A stretch of 64,000 nucleotides of DNA from Caballeronia terrestris. Lineage in GTDB: Bacteria; Pseudomonadota; Gammaproteobacteria; Burkholderiales; Burkholderiaceae. Position 1 is the stretch's first letter. Each line of letters starts with the position of its first letter. Of the stretch, positions 42,677 to 51,202 are shown one piece after another. The DNA is taken from the NCBI RefSeq assembly GCF_001544515.1, contig NZ_FCOL02000020.1, forward strand, positions 1 through 64,000. The letters are read 5' to 3'. A model generated the notes under the pieces. It was not told where the DNA came from. It made no database searches and was given only the letters and a program-made list of their open reading frames with translations. A program made the translations under genes and the position numbers.

Positions 42677-45210
42677 ACTTCAAACTCGTATCCCGACACC
42701 CGGTCGCGCTCCTCGCGATCTGTCTTCTGTTCGTTTCGGCGCTGCTCGCGATGACCGGCACGCCGCTCGAACGCGCGACGCAAGTCGCGATCTACGCGCT
42801 CTATGGCATGGGCGTGAACCTGCTGGTCGCGTACACGGGGCTCGTGCCGTTCGGGGCGTCGGTGTTCTTCGGGACGTCGACGTATCTCGTCGCCGTGTCG
42901 CTGCAGCGCTACCTGCATAACGAAGTGCTGGCGCTGGCGTTGAGCGTGGTGCTGTCGGCGGCGATGGCGTTTCTCATCGGCGCGATCGTGCTGAAGCGCC
43001 GTGGGCTCTACTTCTCGCTGCTCACGCTCGCCTGCTCGCAGATCGCGTTCGAAATCGCGTTCAAGTGGACAGACGTGACCGGCGGCGAGAACGGCCTGCA
43101 GGACGTGCCGCGCCCGATGTTCGCGACGTTCCCCGCATTCCACGTCTTCGCTTGCGTGACGGTGGTCCTCGTGGCGTGGGCGTTGTGGCGGCTCGTGCAT
43201 TCGCCCTTCGGCCGCGCGTTGCAGGCGCTGCGCGACAACGAGCAGCGCGCGTCGAGCCTCGGCTACGACACGTATCGGCTGAAGCTCTCCGCGTTCGTGA
43301 TCTCGGCGGCGATCATCGGCTATGCGGGAGGCTTGCTCTGCCTGATGCTGCAGGGCGCTTACGCGAACAACCTGAGCTGGGAACACGCAGGCGACAGTTT
43401 GCTGATGACCGTGCTCGGCGGCGTGCATCAGTTCCTCGGGCCGCTGTGGGGCGCGATTGCGTTCATCCTGCTCGAAGACAAGCTGAGCGGCCTCACGGAA
43501 CACTGGTGGCTGCTGTTCGCGCCGATCATCATCGCGTTCGCATTCTTCTCGCCGGAAGGCATTCAGGGACTCGTGCAGCGTGTGCTGAAAAAGCCGCGCT
43601 GGACGCTCGTGCGCGACACAATCCCCGCGCGTCCGAGCGTGATCCAGCCGTACAAAAGCGCTCGCATCGACGCCGATCCGAATACGCCGATCCTCTCCGT
43701 GCGCGGCCTGTCGAAGCAGTTCGGCTCGCTCGTTACCGCTGACAAGATCGACCTCGATGTCTTTCCGTATCGGCTGCACAGCTTCATCGGTCCGAACGGC
43801 GCGGGCAAGACCACGTTCTTCAACATGCTGACGGGCGTGCTCCAACCGACGTCCGGACAGATCCTCTTCGACGGCCAGGACGTCACCCGCCTCGCGATGT
43901 TCAGGCGCGTGCGGCTCGGCATGAGCCGCTCGTTCCAGATCCTGAGCGTGTTCCGCAACCTGACGGTGTTCGAGAACGTGCGCGTCGCCGTTCAGGCGGC
44001 CGGGCGCGGACGTCTCGGCATGTGGCTCGATGCGCACGGCTCGGAGGCGCAGAACGCGCGCACGTGGTCGCTGCTCGCGGCGGTCGGGTTGGTCGATAAA
44101 GCGGCGGCGTCGTGCGAGAACCTGTCGCATGGCGAGCAGCGTCTGCTCGAGATCGCGATCTCGCTCGCGACGCAGGCGAAGATCCTCCTGCTCGACGAAC
44201 CGCTCGCGGGACTGGCGGAAGCGGATCGCGAGATCGTCGCGAAGATTGTGCGGGAACTGGCGAATCACCATGCGGTGGTGTTGATCGAACACGATATCGA
44301 TCGCGTGCTGGCGATTTCCGATCGCATCAGCGTGCTGCATCGCGGACATCTGATCGCCGATGGCGCGCCTTCGGAAGTCGCGGCGCACCCTGAAGTGATC
44401 GAGGCGTACATGGGTCGTTCGAAACTGACCGTGCCTGCGGCCGAGCGCGTGAGCACGCGCATCAAGCGCGCCCCGGCGACGAAGCCGCTTCTCACGATCA
44501 GGAACCTGAAGGCCGGCTACGGCGGCAACACGATCCTCGATGGTCTCGACCTCACGCTCAACGAAGGCGAAGTCGTGGCGATCCTCGGACGCAACGGCGT
44601 CGGCAAGACGACGACGCTGCGCGCGGCCACAGGTATCGTGCAGTCAAGCTCGGGCACGATCACGTTCGACGGCCACGACATCACCAACAAGCCGAGCCAC
44701 TACATCAACCGGCTCGGCCTTGCGATGGTGCCCGAAGGACGCAGGCTCTTTCCGAACCTGACCGTCTACGAGAACCTGCGGCTCGCGGCGCGCAAGGGCG
44801 GCGCAAGTGTGGACGAAATCTACACGCTCTTTCCGCGGCTTGCGAACCGCAAGGACACGCGGGCAGAAAACCTGTCGGGCGGCGAGCGGCAGATGGTGGC
44901 GATCGCGCGCGCGTTGATGGCGCCAGCGAAGGTCATCCTGCTCGACGAGCCGTTCGAAGGGCTCGCGCCCGCTGTCGTGCAGGAAGTACTCGATGCCGTC
45001 GTGCGGTTGCGCGACCGGGCGAGCGTGATCATCGTCGAGCATCAGGCCGATATGGTCCTGCCGATCTCGGACCGCGTATACGTGTTGGTGAACGGACGCG
45101 TCGCCTACCAGAACACGGCCGAAGCGCTGGAGCAGGACGAGTTCACGCAGGCGAGGCTGCTCGGGGTCATGCATGAGGAAGCGACGTCGCAGCCTGAGGC
45201 CGCTGCATGA
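42673..45210 (+). CDS. Fused LivM permease - LivG ATPase - LivF ATPase
   Basis: 845 residues, three subunits in one chain with no internal stop or frameshift. Residues 1-300: LivM permease (GMGVNLLVAYTGLVPFGASV, AFVISAAIIGYAGGLLCLML, MTVLGGVHQFLGPLWGA). After a linker, ATPase 1 (about 336-570): Walker A GPNGAGKTT from 373, signature LSHGEQ, Walker B ILLLDEP, and VVLIEHDIDRV. ATPase 2 (about 605-840): Walker A GRNGVGKTT from 639, LSGGERQ, VILLDEP, IIVEHQADMV. The signature loop of ATPase 1 has SHGEQ, normal for LivG. Normally these are three genes. It overlaps livH and the SDR gene by 4 bp on each side. Confidence 0.95.
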   Translation: MNFKLVSRHPVALLAICLLFVSALLAMTGTPLERATQVAIYALYGMGVNLLVAYTGLVPFGASVFFGTSTYLVAVSLQRYLHNEVLALALSVVLSAAMAFLIGAIVLKRRGLYFSLLTLACSQIAFEIAFKWTDVTGGENGLQDVPRPMFATFPAFHVFACVTVVLVAWALWRLVHSPFGRALQALRDNEQRASSLGYDTYRLKLSAFVISAAIIGYAGGLLCLMLQGAYANNLSWEHAGDSLLMTVLGGVHQFLGPLWGAIAFILLEDKLSGLTEHWWLLFAPIIIAFAFFSPEGIQGLVQRVLKKPRWTLVRDTIPARPSVIQPYKSARIDADPNTPILSVRGLSKQFGSLVTADKIDLDVFPYRLHSFIGPNGAGKTTFFNMLTGVLQPTSGQILFDGQDVTRLAMFRRVRLGMSRSFQILSVFRNLTVFENVRVAVQAAGRGRLGMWLDAHGSEAQNARTWSLLAAVGLVDKAAASCENLSHGEQRLLEIAISLATQAKILLLDEPLAGLAEADREIVAKIVRELANHHAVVLIEHDIDRVLAISDRISVLHRGHLIADGAPSEVAAHPEVIEAYMGRSKLTVPAAERVSTRIKRAPATKPLLTIRNLKAGYGGNTILDGLDLTLNEGEVVAILGRNGVGKTTTLRAATGIVQSSSGTITFDGHDITNKPSHYINRLGLAMVPEGRRLFPNLTVYENLRLAARKGGASVDEIYTLFPRLANRKDTRAENLSGGERQMVAIARALMAPAKVILLDEPFEGLAPAVVQEVLDAVVRLRDRASVIIVEHQADMVLPISDRVYVLVNGRVAYQNTAEALEQDEFTQARLLGVMHEEATSQPEAAA

Positions 45211-45926
45211 CGGCAATCGTGACTGGCGGCGCTCGCGGGATCGGATTGGGCATCGCGCGAAGGCTCGCGGCAAAGGGGCGCCGGATCATTCTCTGGGACA
45301 TCGATTTCACCGACTTCGATTCGTCCCCGGCAGGATTCGAGCCTTTGCTGAAGCAGAAGGTGAACGTCGCCGATCTGGCATCGGTGACGTCCGCTTTCGA
45401 CGATGCCCTAGCGGTGGCCGGCCGCATCGAGATCCTCGTGAACAACGCGGGCATCAACGGACCGATCGCTCCAACGTGGGACTATCCGGTCGATCAATGG
45501 CAACGCGTGCTCGATATCAATCTGACGGGCGTGTTCAATTGCTGCCGCGCCGTCATTCCGCACATGCGGGAAAACGCGTACGGACGCATCGTGAATATCG
45601 CATCGGTGGCGGGGAAGGAGGGCAATCCCGGTAATAGCGCCTACTCGGCCGCGAAAGGCGGCGTAATTGCTTTTACGAAGTCGGTCGCAAAGGAACTGGC
45701 GCAGTCGGGCGTGCTGGTCAATTGCGTAGCCCCGACGATGGCCGAAACCGGCTTGCTTGAGCAAATGACGCCGGAATTTATTGCTTCGATCAAGGCGAAG
45801 ATACCAATGGGCCGGTTCGTTGCCATTAACGAAAATGCGAACATGGTCGCGTGGATCGCAAGTCCCCAGTGCAGTTTCACGACCGGCTTCACTTTCGATC
45901 TGACTGGCGGGCGCGCGGCGTATTGA
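45207..45926 (+). CDS. Short-chain dehydrogenase/reductase
   Basis: 239 residues, classical SDR. Cofactor motif TGGARGIG (6-13), NNAGINGP (79-86), catalytic Ser133 (NIASVAG), Tyr146 and Lys150 (YSAAK). The C-terminal part (ASPQCSFTTGFTFDLTGGRA) is typical. NAD(P)-dependent oxidation or reduction of a hydroxyl/ketone. Last gene of the plus-strand arm, start overlapping the transporter stop by 4 bp. A terminator follows at 45955. Confidence 0.93.
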   Translation: MTAIVTGGARGIGLGIARRLAAKGRRIILWDIDFTDFDSSPAGFEPLLKQKVNVADLASVTSAFDDALAVAGRIEILVNNAGINGPIAPTWDYPVDQWQRVLDINLTGVFNCCRAVIPHMRENAYGRIVNIASVAGKEGNPGNSAYSAAKGGVIAFTKSVAKELAQSGVLVNCVAPTMAETGLLEQMTPEFIASIKAKIPMGRFVAINENANMVAWIASPQCSFTTGFTFDLTGGRAAY

Positions 45927-45954
45927 ACGCTCATCTTATATTCGGACGAAATCC

Positions 45955-45985
45955 AGGGCGCTGATTGCGCCCTTTCTGTTTTCTT
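45955..45985 (+). terminator. Terminator ending the plus-strand catabolic operon
   Basis: Stem AGGGCGC (45955-45961) pairs with GCGCCCT (45967-45973) around the loop TGATT. A T-rich tract with interruptions follows (TTCTGTTTTCTT). Confidence 0.75.
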
Positions 45986-46211
45986 CTCCTGCCAAACGAT
46001 AAATCGGTCAAAAAGACCCGGGAAATCGTTTGAGTCCGCGGTAATCCATACCTATGAACATTTACCCCGGCTCGTTATGGGGTGAATCGTGTCGCTTTCG
46101 CACAGCATCCCAAACCTCACACGAGAAATCTTCTGTAACAGGTGGCTAGATCAATAGGTATTTTCTTAACGGCATACCATATCACTAAAGCAATTCTTGC
46201 CTTTCTTCAGA

Positions 46212-46230
46212 CTGTTACGTCTCGTAACAG
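46212..46230. promoter_or_regulatory. Perfect inverted repeat upstream of the glycoside hydrolase gene
   Basis: CTGTTACG-TCT-CGTAACAG, an 8-3-8 perfect dyad, 60 bp before the hydrolase start. A shorter related CTGTAACAG occurs at 46133-46141. Likely an operator. The remaining 363-bp gene-free stretch (45927-46289) is unusually AT-rich for this window and shows only the terminator of the SDR operon. Confidence 0.5.
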
Positions 46231-46289
46231 CATCTGGCATTTGCGGACAAATATACTTCGTTCATCCAATCACACCGCAGATACTACCG

Positions 46290-47669
46290 ATGAAAGCCAA
46301 CAACGAGACGAATCACCAAGGCAGCGTTGCAGTAGAGAATACCGATTCCAATGAATCGAAAGTTTCACGTAGAAATTTCCTGTCGATGATGGCGGCAGGT
46401 GCAGGAAGCATGGCTCTCGCGGCCTGCGGTGGCATTGGTGAAGGCGATGGCGATTCTGCCGCGTTGAACGGCGTCGCGAAGGCTGCGACCACGGGTTCCG
46501 CCGACGGCACCACGATCCCGCCGGCAGCGTCCATTACCGATTCGGCTGGCGCGATCTGGACGGTGGTGAGCGGCGTCGTAAAGAAGAACGGCGCATCCGC
46601 CGGCTACACGAGTCAAGTTCAGATGCTGCTCTACAAGGGCGGCAAGGTTTATCAGCAGAACGTCACCGGCAACTTCTGGTACTGGAGCGGCACCGCATGG
46701 GTCGCAACGACGGACCCGCGCACCACGACCTCCGTTGCAGCGCCGCTCTTCTACGGCGTGAACGGCCACATGGCGTGGGGCAGCGGCATCTATCAGACGC
46801 TTTCGGCAGCCGCGCAGCTCGCGATCCTCAAGGACCTGGGCGCGAGCGTCTACCGCGCCGACACGGCCGACGCCGGCATGTCGCAGACGATCGCCAATGC
46901 GTTGAATGGCGCGTTCAAGAACAGCGGCGTGACCATCATGCCGGTCATCAATCCGCGTTCGGCGGGCTGGAATCAGTCGGGTACCGAAGCCGCGGCGTAC
47001 ACGCTCGGCTACAACCTCGCCGTGAAGTGCACGACCCCGCTCAAGGGCCTCGTCACGCACATCGAATGCGGCAACGAACTCGATACGGTCGGTCTCAAGA
47101 TCGGCGGCGACGGCAGTGCTTCGACCGACTGGAGTCCCGCTTACTGGCCGGCATTCCGCGGCGTGATCCGCGGCATGATCGATGGCGTAAAAGCGGTCGA
47201 CCCGACGATCAAGTGCGGCGTGAACGTGGGCATCCCGATGGCGTACCGCGCGCTGCAGATGCTATGGAGCGGCATCACGCCGAACGGCACGGCGAACGGT
47301 GTCGGCGGCGCGGCGAACGTGCGCTGGGACTTCACGACGTATCACTGGTACAAGAGCTCGTACAACATCCAGAAAGCCGGACCGAAGGCTTCGGTCGACG
47401 TGCTCCAGATCCTCAAGGACTCGTTCGGCGTGCCGATCTGGCTGACGGAATTTGGCTGGTCCGGTTCGAAGGACTCGGCTCAGTCTGCCGCGGACTACGT
47501 CACGACGGCAATGACCCAGTACAAGTCGGTCAAGGACAAGTACAACGTCGAGTGCATCATGCTTTACGCAGTGATCGATGCCAGCTACGGCCTGATGCAG
47601 ATGGACGGCAAGACGAAGAACCCGGCGTACTCGGCTTACAAGAACTTCGTCGCGGCCAATCCTGTTTGA
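46290..47669 (+). CDS. Tat-exported lipoprotein glycoside hydrolase (clan GH-A-like)
   Basis: 459 residues. Twin-arginine signal at 27-28 (SRRNFLSMMAAGAGSMALAA) ends in a lipobox LAAC with Cys46, suggesting Tat export and lipid anchoring. After a linker domain (about 75-150, GAIWTVVSGVVKKNGASAGY) comes a (beta/alpha)8 barrel with FYGVNGHMAW, the acid/base Glu263 in ECGNELD and the nucleophile Glu387 in IWLTEFGWSG. These are the hallmark pair of clan GH-A families such as GH5 and GH39. It is probably active on a polysaccharide at the cell surface. The start at ATG 46290 has only a weak ribosome site, and an in-frame TTG/ATG region upstream (46197) is less likely. Confidence 0.85.
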   Translation: MKANNETNHQGSVAVENTDSNESKVSRRNFLSMMAAGAGSMALAACGGIGEGDGDSAALNGVAKAATTGSADGTTIPPAASITDSAGAIWTVVSGVVKKNGASAGYTSQVQMLLYKGGKVYQQNVTGNFWYWSGTAWVATTDPRTTTSVAAPLFYGVNGHMAWGSGIYQTLSAAAQLAILKDLGASVYRADTADAGMSQTIANALNGAFKNSGVTIMPVINPRSAGWNQSGTEAAAYTLGYNLAVKCTTPLKGLVTHIECGNELDTVGLKIGGDGSASTDWSPAYWPAFRGVIRGMIDGVKAVDPTIKCGVNVGIPMAYRALQMLWSGITPNGTANGVGGAANVRWDFTTYHWYKSSYNIQKAGPKASVDVLQILKDSFGVPIWLTEFGWSGSKDSAQSAADYVTTAMTQYKSVKDKYNVECIMLYAVIDASYGLMQMDGKTKNPAYSAYKNFVAANPV

Positions 47670-47797
47670 TGACAGGTGGTTCCAAGGTGCGCAGTGCGAT
47701 CAACGTGCTGCGCTGCGTGAAGTTTCCTTGCCTTTGATGAACAGGTGAACGTCGCATCGAAGGGCGTCGATGCACAGGCGGTCAGGACAAAAGAACA

Positions 47798-48022
47798 ATG
47801 AGAGATTCCGCCGAAGTCGGGTACAAGGGTTTTTCCCTCACGCCATTAACGGTAGAAGAAGACGGGTCGTACACCGCGATGCTCATCGTGTGCGATCCCG
47901 ACGGGGTTCAGCGGGCGAGCGGCGCGCTGGGAAACTTTCCCTCCGCGCTCGAAGCGATGCGGTTTGCGCTCAGGTACGGGATGGCCGAAATCGACGGCTG
48001 TCGTGTGCCTGTGGTGATGTGA
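47798..48022 (+). CDS. Small protein, DUF6566-like
   Basis: 74 residues. YKGFSLTPLTVEEDGSYTAM, then RASGALGNFPSALEAMRFAL and YGMAEIDGC, resembling small Burkholderiaceae proteins now placed in DUF6566. Soluble, no signal. Ribosome site weak (AGGAC about 12 nt upstream). Function unknown. Confidence 0.6.
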   Translation: MRDSAEVGYKGFSLTPLTVEEDGSYTAMLIVCDPDGVQRASGALGNFPSALEAMRFALRYGMAEIDGCRVPVVM

Positions 48023-48056
48023 GAGGCGGGCGACGAAAGCGCCGTGACGTGCTTTC

Positions 48057-48821
48057 TCACTCTGTCTCGTTGTCGTCAGTGTCGGCGTTGGCGCCATTCG
48101 ACTCCTTATTCATGGCAGCGTCCACGAGTGTCGTCGCGATCTCCGGGCGGGCTTCCTTTCGCTCGCTGTATCGATCGGTCAGATAATCAGAGCGATCCCG
48201 CACCAGCAGTGTGAACTTGTAGAGCTCTTCCATCACGTCGACTACGCGGTCGTAGTAGGAAGAGGGCTTCATTCGGCCCTCGGCGTCGAACTCCTGCCAT
48301 GCCTTTGCGACCGAGGATTGATTCGGGATGGTCACCATACGCATCCAGCGTCCGAGAATGCGTAGTGCATTCACCGCATTGAACGACTGTGACCCACCGC
48401 ACACCTGCATGACCGCCAGCGCGCGGCCTTGCGTGGGACGCACGCCACCGCTCTCAAGCGGTAACCAGTCGATCTGGTTCTTGAACACGGCAGTCAGTGT
48501 GCCGTGACGCTCCGGACTGCACCACACCTGGCCTTCCGACCATTCCGAGAACTTGCGCAATTCAATTACTTTCGGATGATCGGCCGAAACGCTGTCCGCG
48601 AGCGGCAAGCCGTGTGGATCGAAGACACGCGTCTCGGCGCCGAAATGGCGCAGAATCCGTTCAGCTTCGAGTGTGAGAAGCTGGCTGTACGACGTGGGGC
48701 GCAACGAGCCGAAGAGAAGGAGGATTCGCGGGGAGTGCGTTGAAACGGCGCGTGGCTCGAGCTTCTGGACATCTGGCGTATCGAGGTGCGTTACGCTAAC
48801 GTTGGGCAACTCCTGCATCAT
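48057..48821 (-). CDS. arsH: Arsenical resistance flavoprotein ArsH
   Basis: 254 residues. NADPH-dependent FMN reductase fold with the phosphate-binding loop [20 protein letters not shown] and [20 protein letters not shown], both hallmarks of ArsH. It oxidises trivalent organoarsenicals and protects against redox stress. Start ATG 48819-48821 (second ATG follows immediately), GGAG 8 nt upstream. The C-terminal tail ([17 protein letters not shown]) is acidic and disordered. Last gene of arsR-acr3-arsH. Confidence 0.93.
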   Translation of the reverse strand: MMQELPNVSVTHLDTPDVQKLEPRAVSTHSPRILLLFGSLRPTSYSQLLTLEAERILRHFGAETRVFDPHGLPLADSVSADHPKVIELRKFSEWSEGQVWCSPERHGTLTAVFKNQIDWLPLESGGVRPTQGRALAVMQVCGGSQSFNAVNALRILGRWMRMVTIPNQSSVAKAWQEFDAEGRMKPSSYYDRVVDVMEELYKFTLLVRDRSDYLTDRYSERKEARPEIATTLVDAAMNKESNGANADTDDNETE

Positions 48822-48851
48822 CAAAACTTCTCCGTCCTGGTTCGTAAATGA

Positions 48852-49928
48852 TTACGCGTTGATTCGGTGCTTCGCTTCGTACCAGCCTTGTGAACGATTG
48901 ACGATGCCGACAACGAACAGCATCACCGGCACTTCAATCAGCACGCCGACTACCGTGGCAAGTGCTGCACCGGAATGAAAACCGAACAGGCTGATAGCGG
49001 TGGCTACGGCAAGTTCGAAGAAGTTGCTTGCGCCGATCAGGCTCGAAGGGCCTGCTACAGAGTGCGCGACGCCCAGGCGGCGATTCAACAGGTAAGCGAG
49101 TCCCGAATTGAAGAACACCTGAATCAGGATCGGCACCGCGAGCATGGCGATGACGAGTGGTTCCTTGACGATCGCCTGCCCCTGAAACGCGAACAGCAGT
49201 ACGAGTGTTGCAAGCAGCGCCCCGATGGAATACGGGCCAAAGCGTGCGACCGCTCGCGAGAAATGCGCTTCCCCTTTCGCCAGCAGATGGCGCCGAAGCA
49301 ACTGCGCAACGATCACGGGGATGACAATGTAAAGCCCCACCGAGATGATCAGCGTATTCCACGGAACCGTGATCGCCGACAGTCCAAGCAGCAGCGCGAC
49401 AAGCGGAGCGAACGCCACGATCATGATCGAGTCATTCAGCGCCACTTGCGACAGCGTGAAATACGGATCGCCTTTGCAAAGTTGCGACCAGACGAACACC
49501 ATCGCCGTGCAAGGTGCGGCGGCGAGCAGAATGAGGCCAGCGATGTAACTGTCGACTTGATCTGCCTGGAGCCAGGGCGCAAAGACATGTCGAATGAAGA
49601 TCCAGCCGAGCAAGGCCATCGAAAACGGCTTGACGAACCAGTTCACAAAAAGCGTTACGCCGATGCCACGCCACTGACTTTTGACCTGCGTCATGGCGGC
49701 GAAATCGATCCTGAGCAGCATCGGGACGATCATGACCCAAATCAATACGCCGACCGGCAGATTGACCTGCGCCACTTCCATACGACCGATGGCCTGAAAG
49801 AACGGCGCAAACATCTGGCCGAGCAGGACGCCGCCCACGATGCAGAGCGCAACCCAAACCGTCAAATAGCGCTCGAAGAATCCGATCGCGGGGTGTTCGG
49901 CGGGGAGCGCCGTGTCAGTGCTGCTCAT
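48852..49928 (-). CDS. acr3: Arsenite efflux transporter, ACR3 family
   Basis: 358 residues, 10 membrane helices. Family motifs: VNLPVGVLIWVMIVPMLLRI, the essential Cys in AAAPCTAMVFVWSQL, GDPYFTLSQVALNDSIMIVA and GASNFFELAVATAISLFG. Exports As(III) using the proton gradient. AGAGGAA precedes the ATG. It lies 121 bp after arsR and 30 bp before arsH. Confidence 0.95.
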   Translation of the reverse strand: MSSTDTALPAEHPAIGFFERYLTVWVALCIVGGVLLGQMFAPFFQAIGRMEVAQVNLPVGVLIWVMIVPMLLRIDFAAMTQVKSQWRGIGVTLFVNWFVKPFSMALLGWIFIRHVFAPWLQADQVDSYIAGLILLAAAPCTAMVFVWSQLCKGDPYFTLSQVALNDSIMIVAFAPLVALLLGLSAITVPWNTLIISVGLYIVIPVIVAQLLRRHLLAKGEAHFSRAVARFGPYSIGALLATLVLLFAFQGQAIVKEPLVIAMLAVPILIQVFFNSGLAYLLNRRLGVAHSVAGPSSLIGASNFFELAVATAISLFGFHSGAALATVVGVLIEVPVMLFVVGIVNRSQGWYEAKHRINA

Positions 49929-50049
49929 ATCATTCCTCTACGGGGTTCTCGCCGATGGCACACATCTCGTGCTGGCTTGCAAGGTCCACCCGACCGAGTA
50001 CAGTTGTCCCGGAATTGCACCTTGCGCGAGACGTCGGTATCCAAGCGCT

Positions 50050-50382
50050 TCACGGGGCATCTCCGCAACAGTCTGGAGGATCGCTCGCCTCGCACGCCGT
50101 GCCAGAGCAGCAGTTCTCCGTCAGAAAACCGATGAGGTCCGTCATCGCGCAGAAGTTCGCCGTGTAGATAACGAAGCGTCCGTCCTGTCGCGATTCAACC
50201 ATGCCGGCATGCGATAAATCTTTCAGGTGAAACGAAAGGCTGGAAGGGGAGAGCCCCAACTCCTGGGCGAGCTCACCCGCGGCCTTTCCTTCCGGGCCTG
50301 CCACGACCAACAGGCGAAAGATCGCGAGGCGCGATTCGTGAGCGAGGGCGCTCAGGGCGCGCACAACAAGTTTCGAGTTCAT
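50050..50382 (-). CDS. arsR: ArsR-family arsenic-responsive repressor
   Basis: 110 residues. Winged HTH (RALSALAHESRLAIFRLLVV, LSPSSLSFHLKDLSHAGMVE). The Cys residues lie in the C-terminal tail (NCCSGTACE, DCCGD), as in the AfArsR/proteobacterial type, rather than in the E. coli ELCVCDL position; these are probably the As(III) ligands. Start ATG 50380-50382; the frame runs on upstream but into the promoter. First gene of the ars operon. Confidence 0.92.
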   Translation of the reverse strand: MNSKLVVRALSALAHESRLAIFRLLVVAGPEGKAAGELAQELGLSPSSLSFHLKDLSHAGMVESRQDGRFVIYTANFCAMTDLIGFLTENCCSGTACEASDPPDCCGDAP

Positions 50383-50411
50383 GTGCTGAACGATAAATGA
50401 ACGGATTTGAC

Positions 50412-50431
50412 ATTTCAAGTAATATCGAAAT
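50412..50431 (-). promoter_or_regulatory. Candidate ArsR operator
   Basis: ATTTCAAGTAATATCGAAAT: the arms ATTTC and GAAAT form a dyad with 10 bp between. It sits about 30 bp upstream of arsR, in an AT-rich promoter region. ArsR-family sites usually show such TTC/GAA arms. Confidence 0.4.
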
Positions 50432-50503
50432 GATGACTCTAAAGGGTCTAGTTTTTTGGGCACAGCAGGGCACGCACAGGCACAGATAGGCCGCGCCTAC
50501 ACG

Positions 50504-51121
50504 TCACTTCGCATACTGCGCAAGAAACATATCGGCGGCCGCTTCCGCCACTTTCTTTTGCTCTTTCTCCGAGAGCCGCGGCTGGCCCATCGTTACCTGA
50601 GGCCAGAACGCGAACGCCTTCACCAATCCATGTAACTGCTGGGCGGCGAAGGCCGGGTCTTTAATCGCGACACGGCCATCCACCGCCGCCGCGCGGATCC
50701 ACACGCTCAAGTCCTCCTCCCGCTCGCCCATGCGCGCGACCATATCCCGCGCACGCTCCGGTGAATGAATGCCCGCCGCGATCGCCACGCGCGCCAGCGA
50801 CAGAAACGCCTCGCTGTCGAGAAGACGCAGCTTGCGCATGAGCAAATCGAGCAGTTGCGCGCGCAGGGGCGCATCGGCGTCGTAGGCGGGGGCGTCGCTC
50901 GTCTGGCTTGCGTCCCACAGTTCGTGCAGGATCGCCGCAAAGAGGACTTCCTTGCTCTCGAAATGGTTGTAGACCGTGCGCTTCGAGACGCTCGCGCGCG
51001 CGGCGATGCGATCCATGCTGGTCGCGTCGAAGCCGGACGCGATGAACTCCTCGACAGCCGCATCGACGATCGCGGCGCGCTTCTTGTCCGTCAGGCGTTG
51101 AGGAATGGCGTTCGAATTCAT
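50504..51121 (-). CDS. TetR-family transcriptional regulator
   Basis: 205 residues. N-terminal HTH (AAVEEFIASGFDATSMDRIA, ARASVSKRTVYNHFESKEVL) followed by a helical ligand-binding domain of the AcrR/TetR_C type (SPERARDMVARMGEREEDLS). Divergent from the MBL-fold hydrolase gene; 81 bp between starts, containing a repeated motif. It likely represses the hydrolase gene and itself. Confidence 0.92.
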   Translation of the reverse strand: MNSNAIPQRLTDKKRAAIVDAAVEEFIASGFDATSMDRIAARASVSKRTVYNHFESKEVLFAAILHELWDASQTSDAPAYDADAPLRAQLLDLLMRKLRLLDSEAFLSLARVAIAAGIHSPERARDMVARMGEREEDLSVWIRAAAVDGRVAIKDPAFAAQQLHGLVKAFAFWPQVTMGQPRLSEKEQKKVAEAAADMFLAQYAK

Positions 51122-51131
51122 CGTTCGATTT

Positions 51132-51184
51132 TACACTGACAAGTTTACTTTTTTCTCAAAAATAAACTACACTGTCCAGTCTAC
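51132..51184. promoter_or_regulatory. Repeated TetR-type operator between tetR and the MBL gene
   Basis: TACACTGACAAGTTTAC (51132-51148) and TACACTGTCCAGTCTAC (51168-51184) are 14 of 17 identical and lie 36 bp apart in direct orientation. The second holds the dyad ACTG-TC-CAGT. They flank the AT-rich core, which likely holds both promoters. Confidence 0.6.
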
Positions 51185-51202
51185 TTCCGAACCGGTACCG
51201 AC

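Noticed and set aside
42196-44388. A 730-codon minus-strand frame opposite the LIV transporter fusion
   Set aside because: Arg/His-rich composition and no domains; the plus-strand gene has complete Walker and signature motifs over the same bases.
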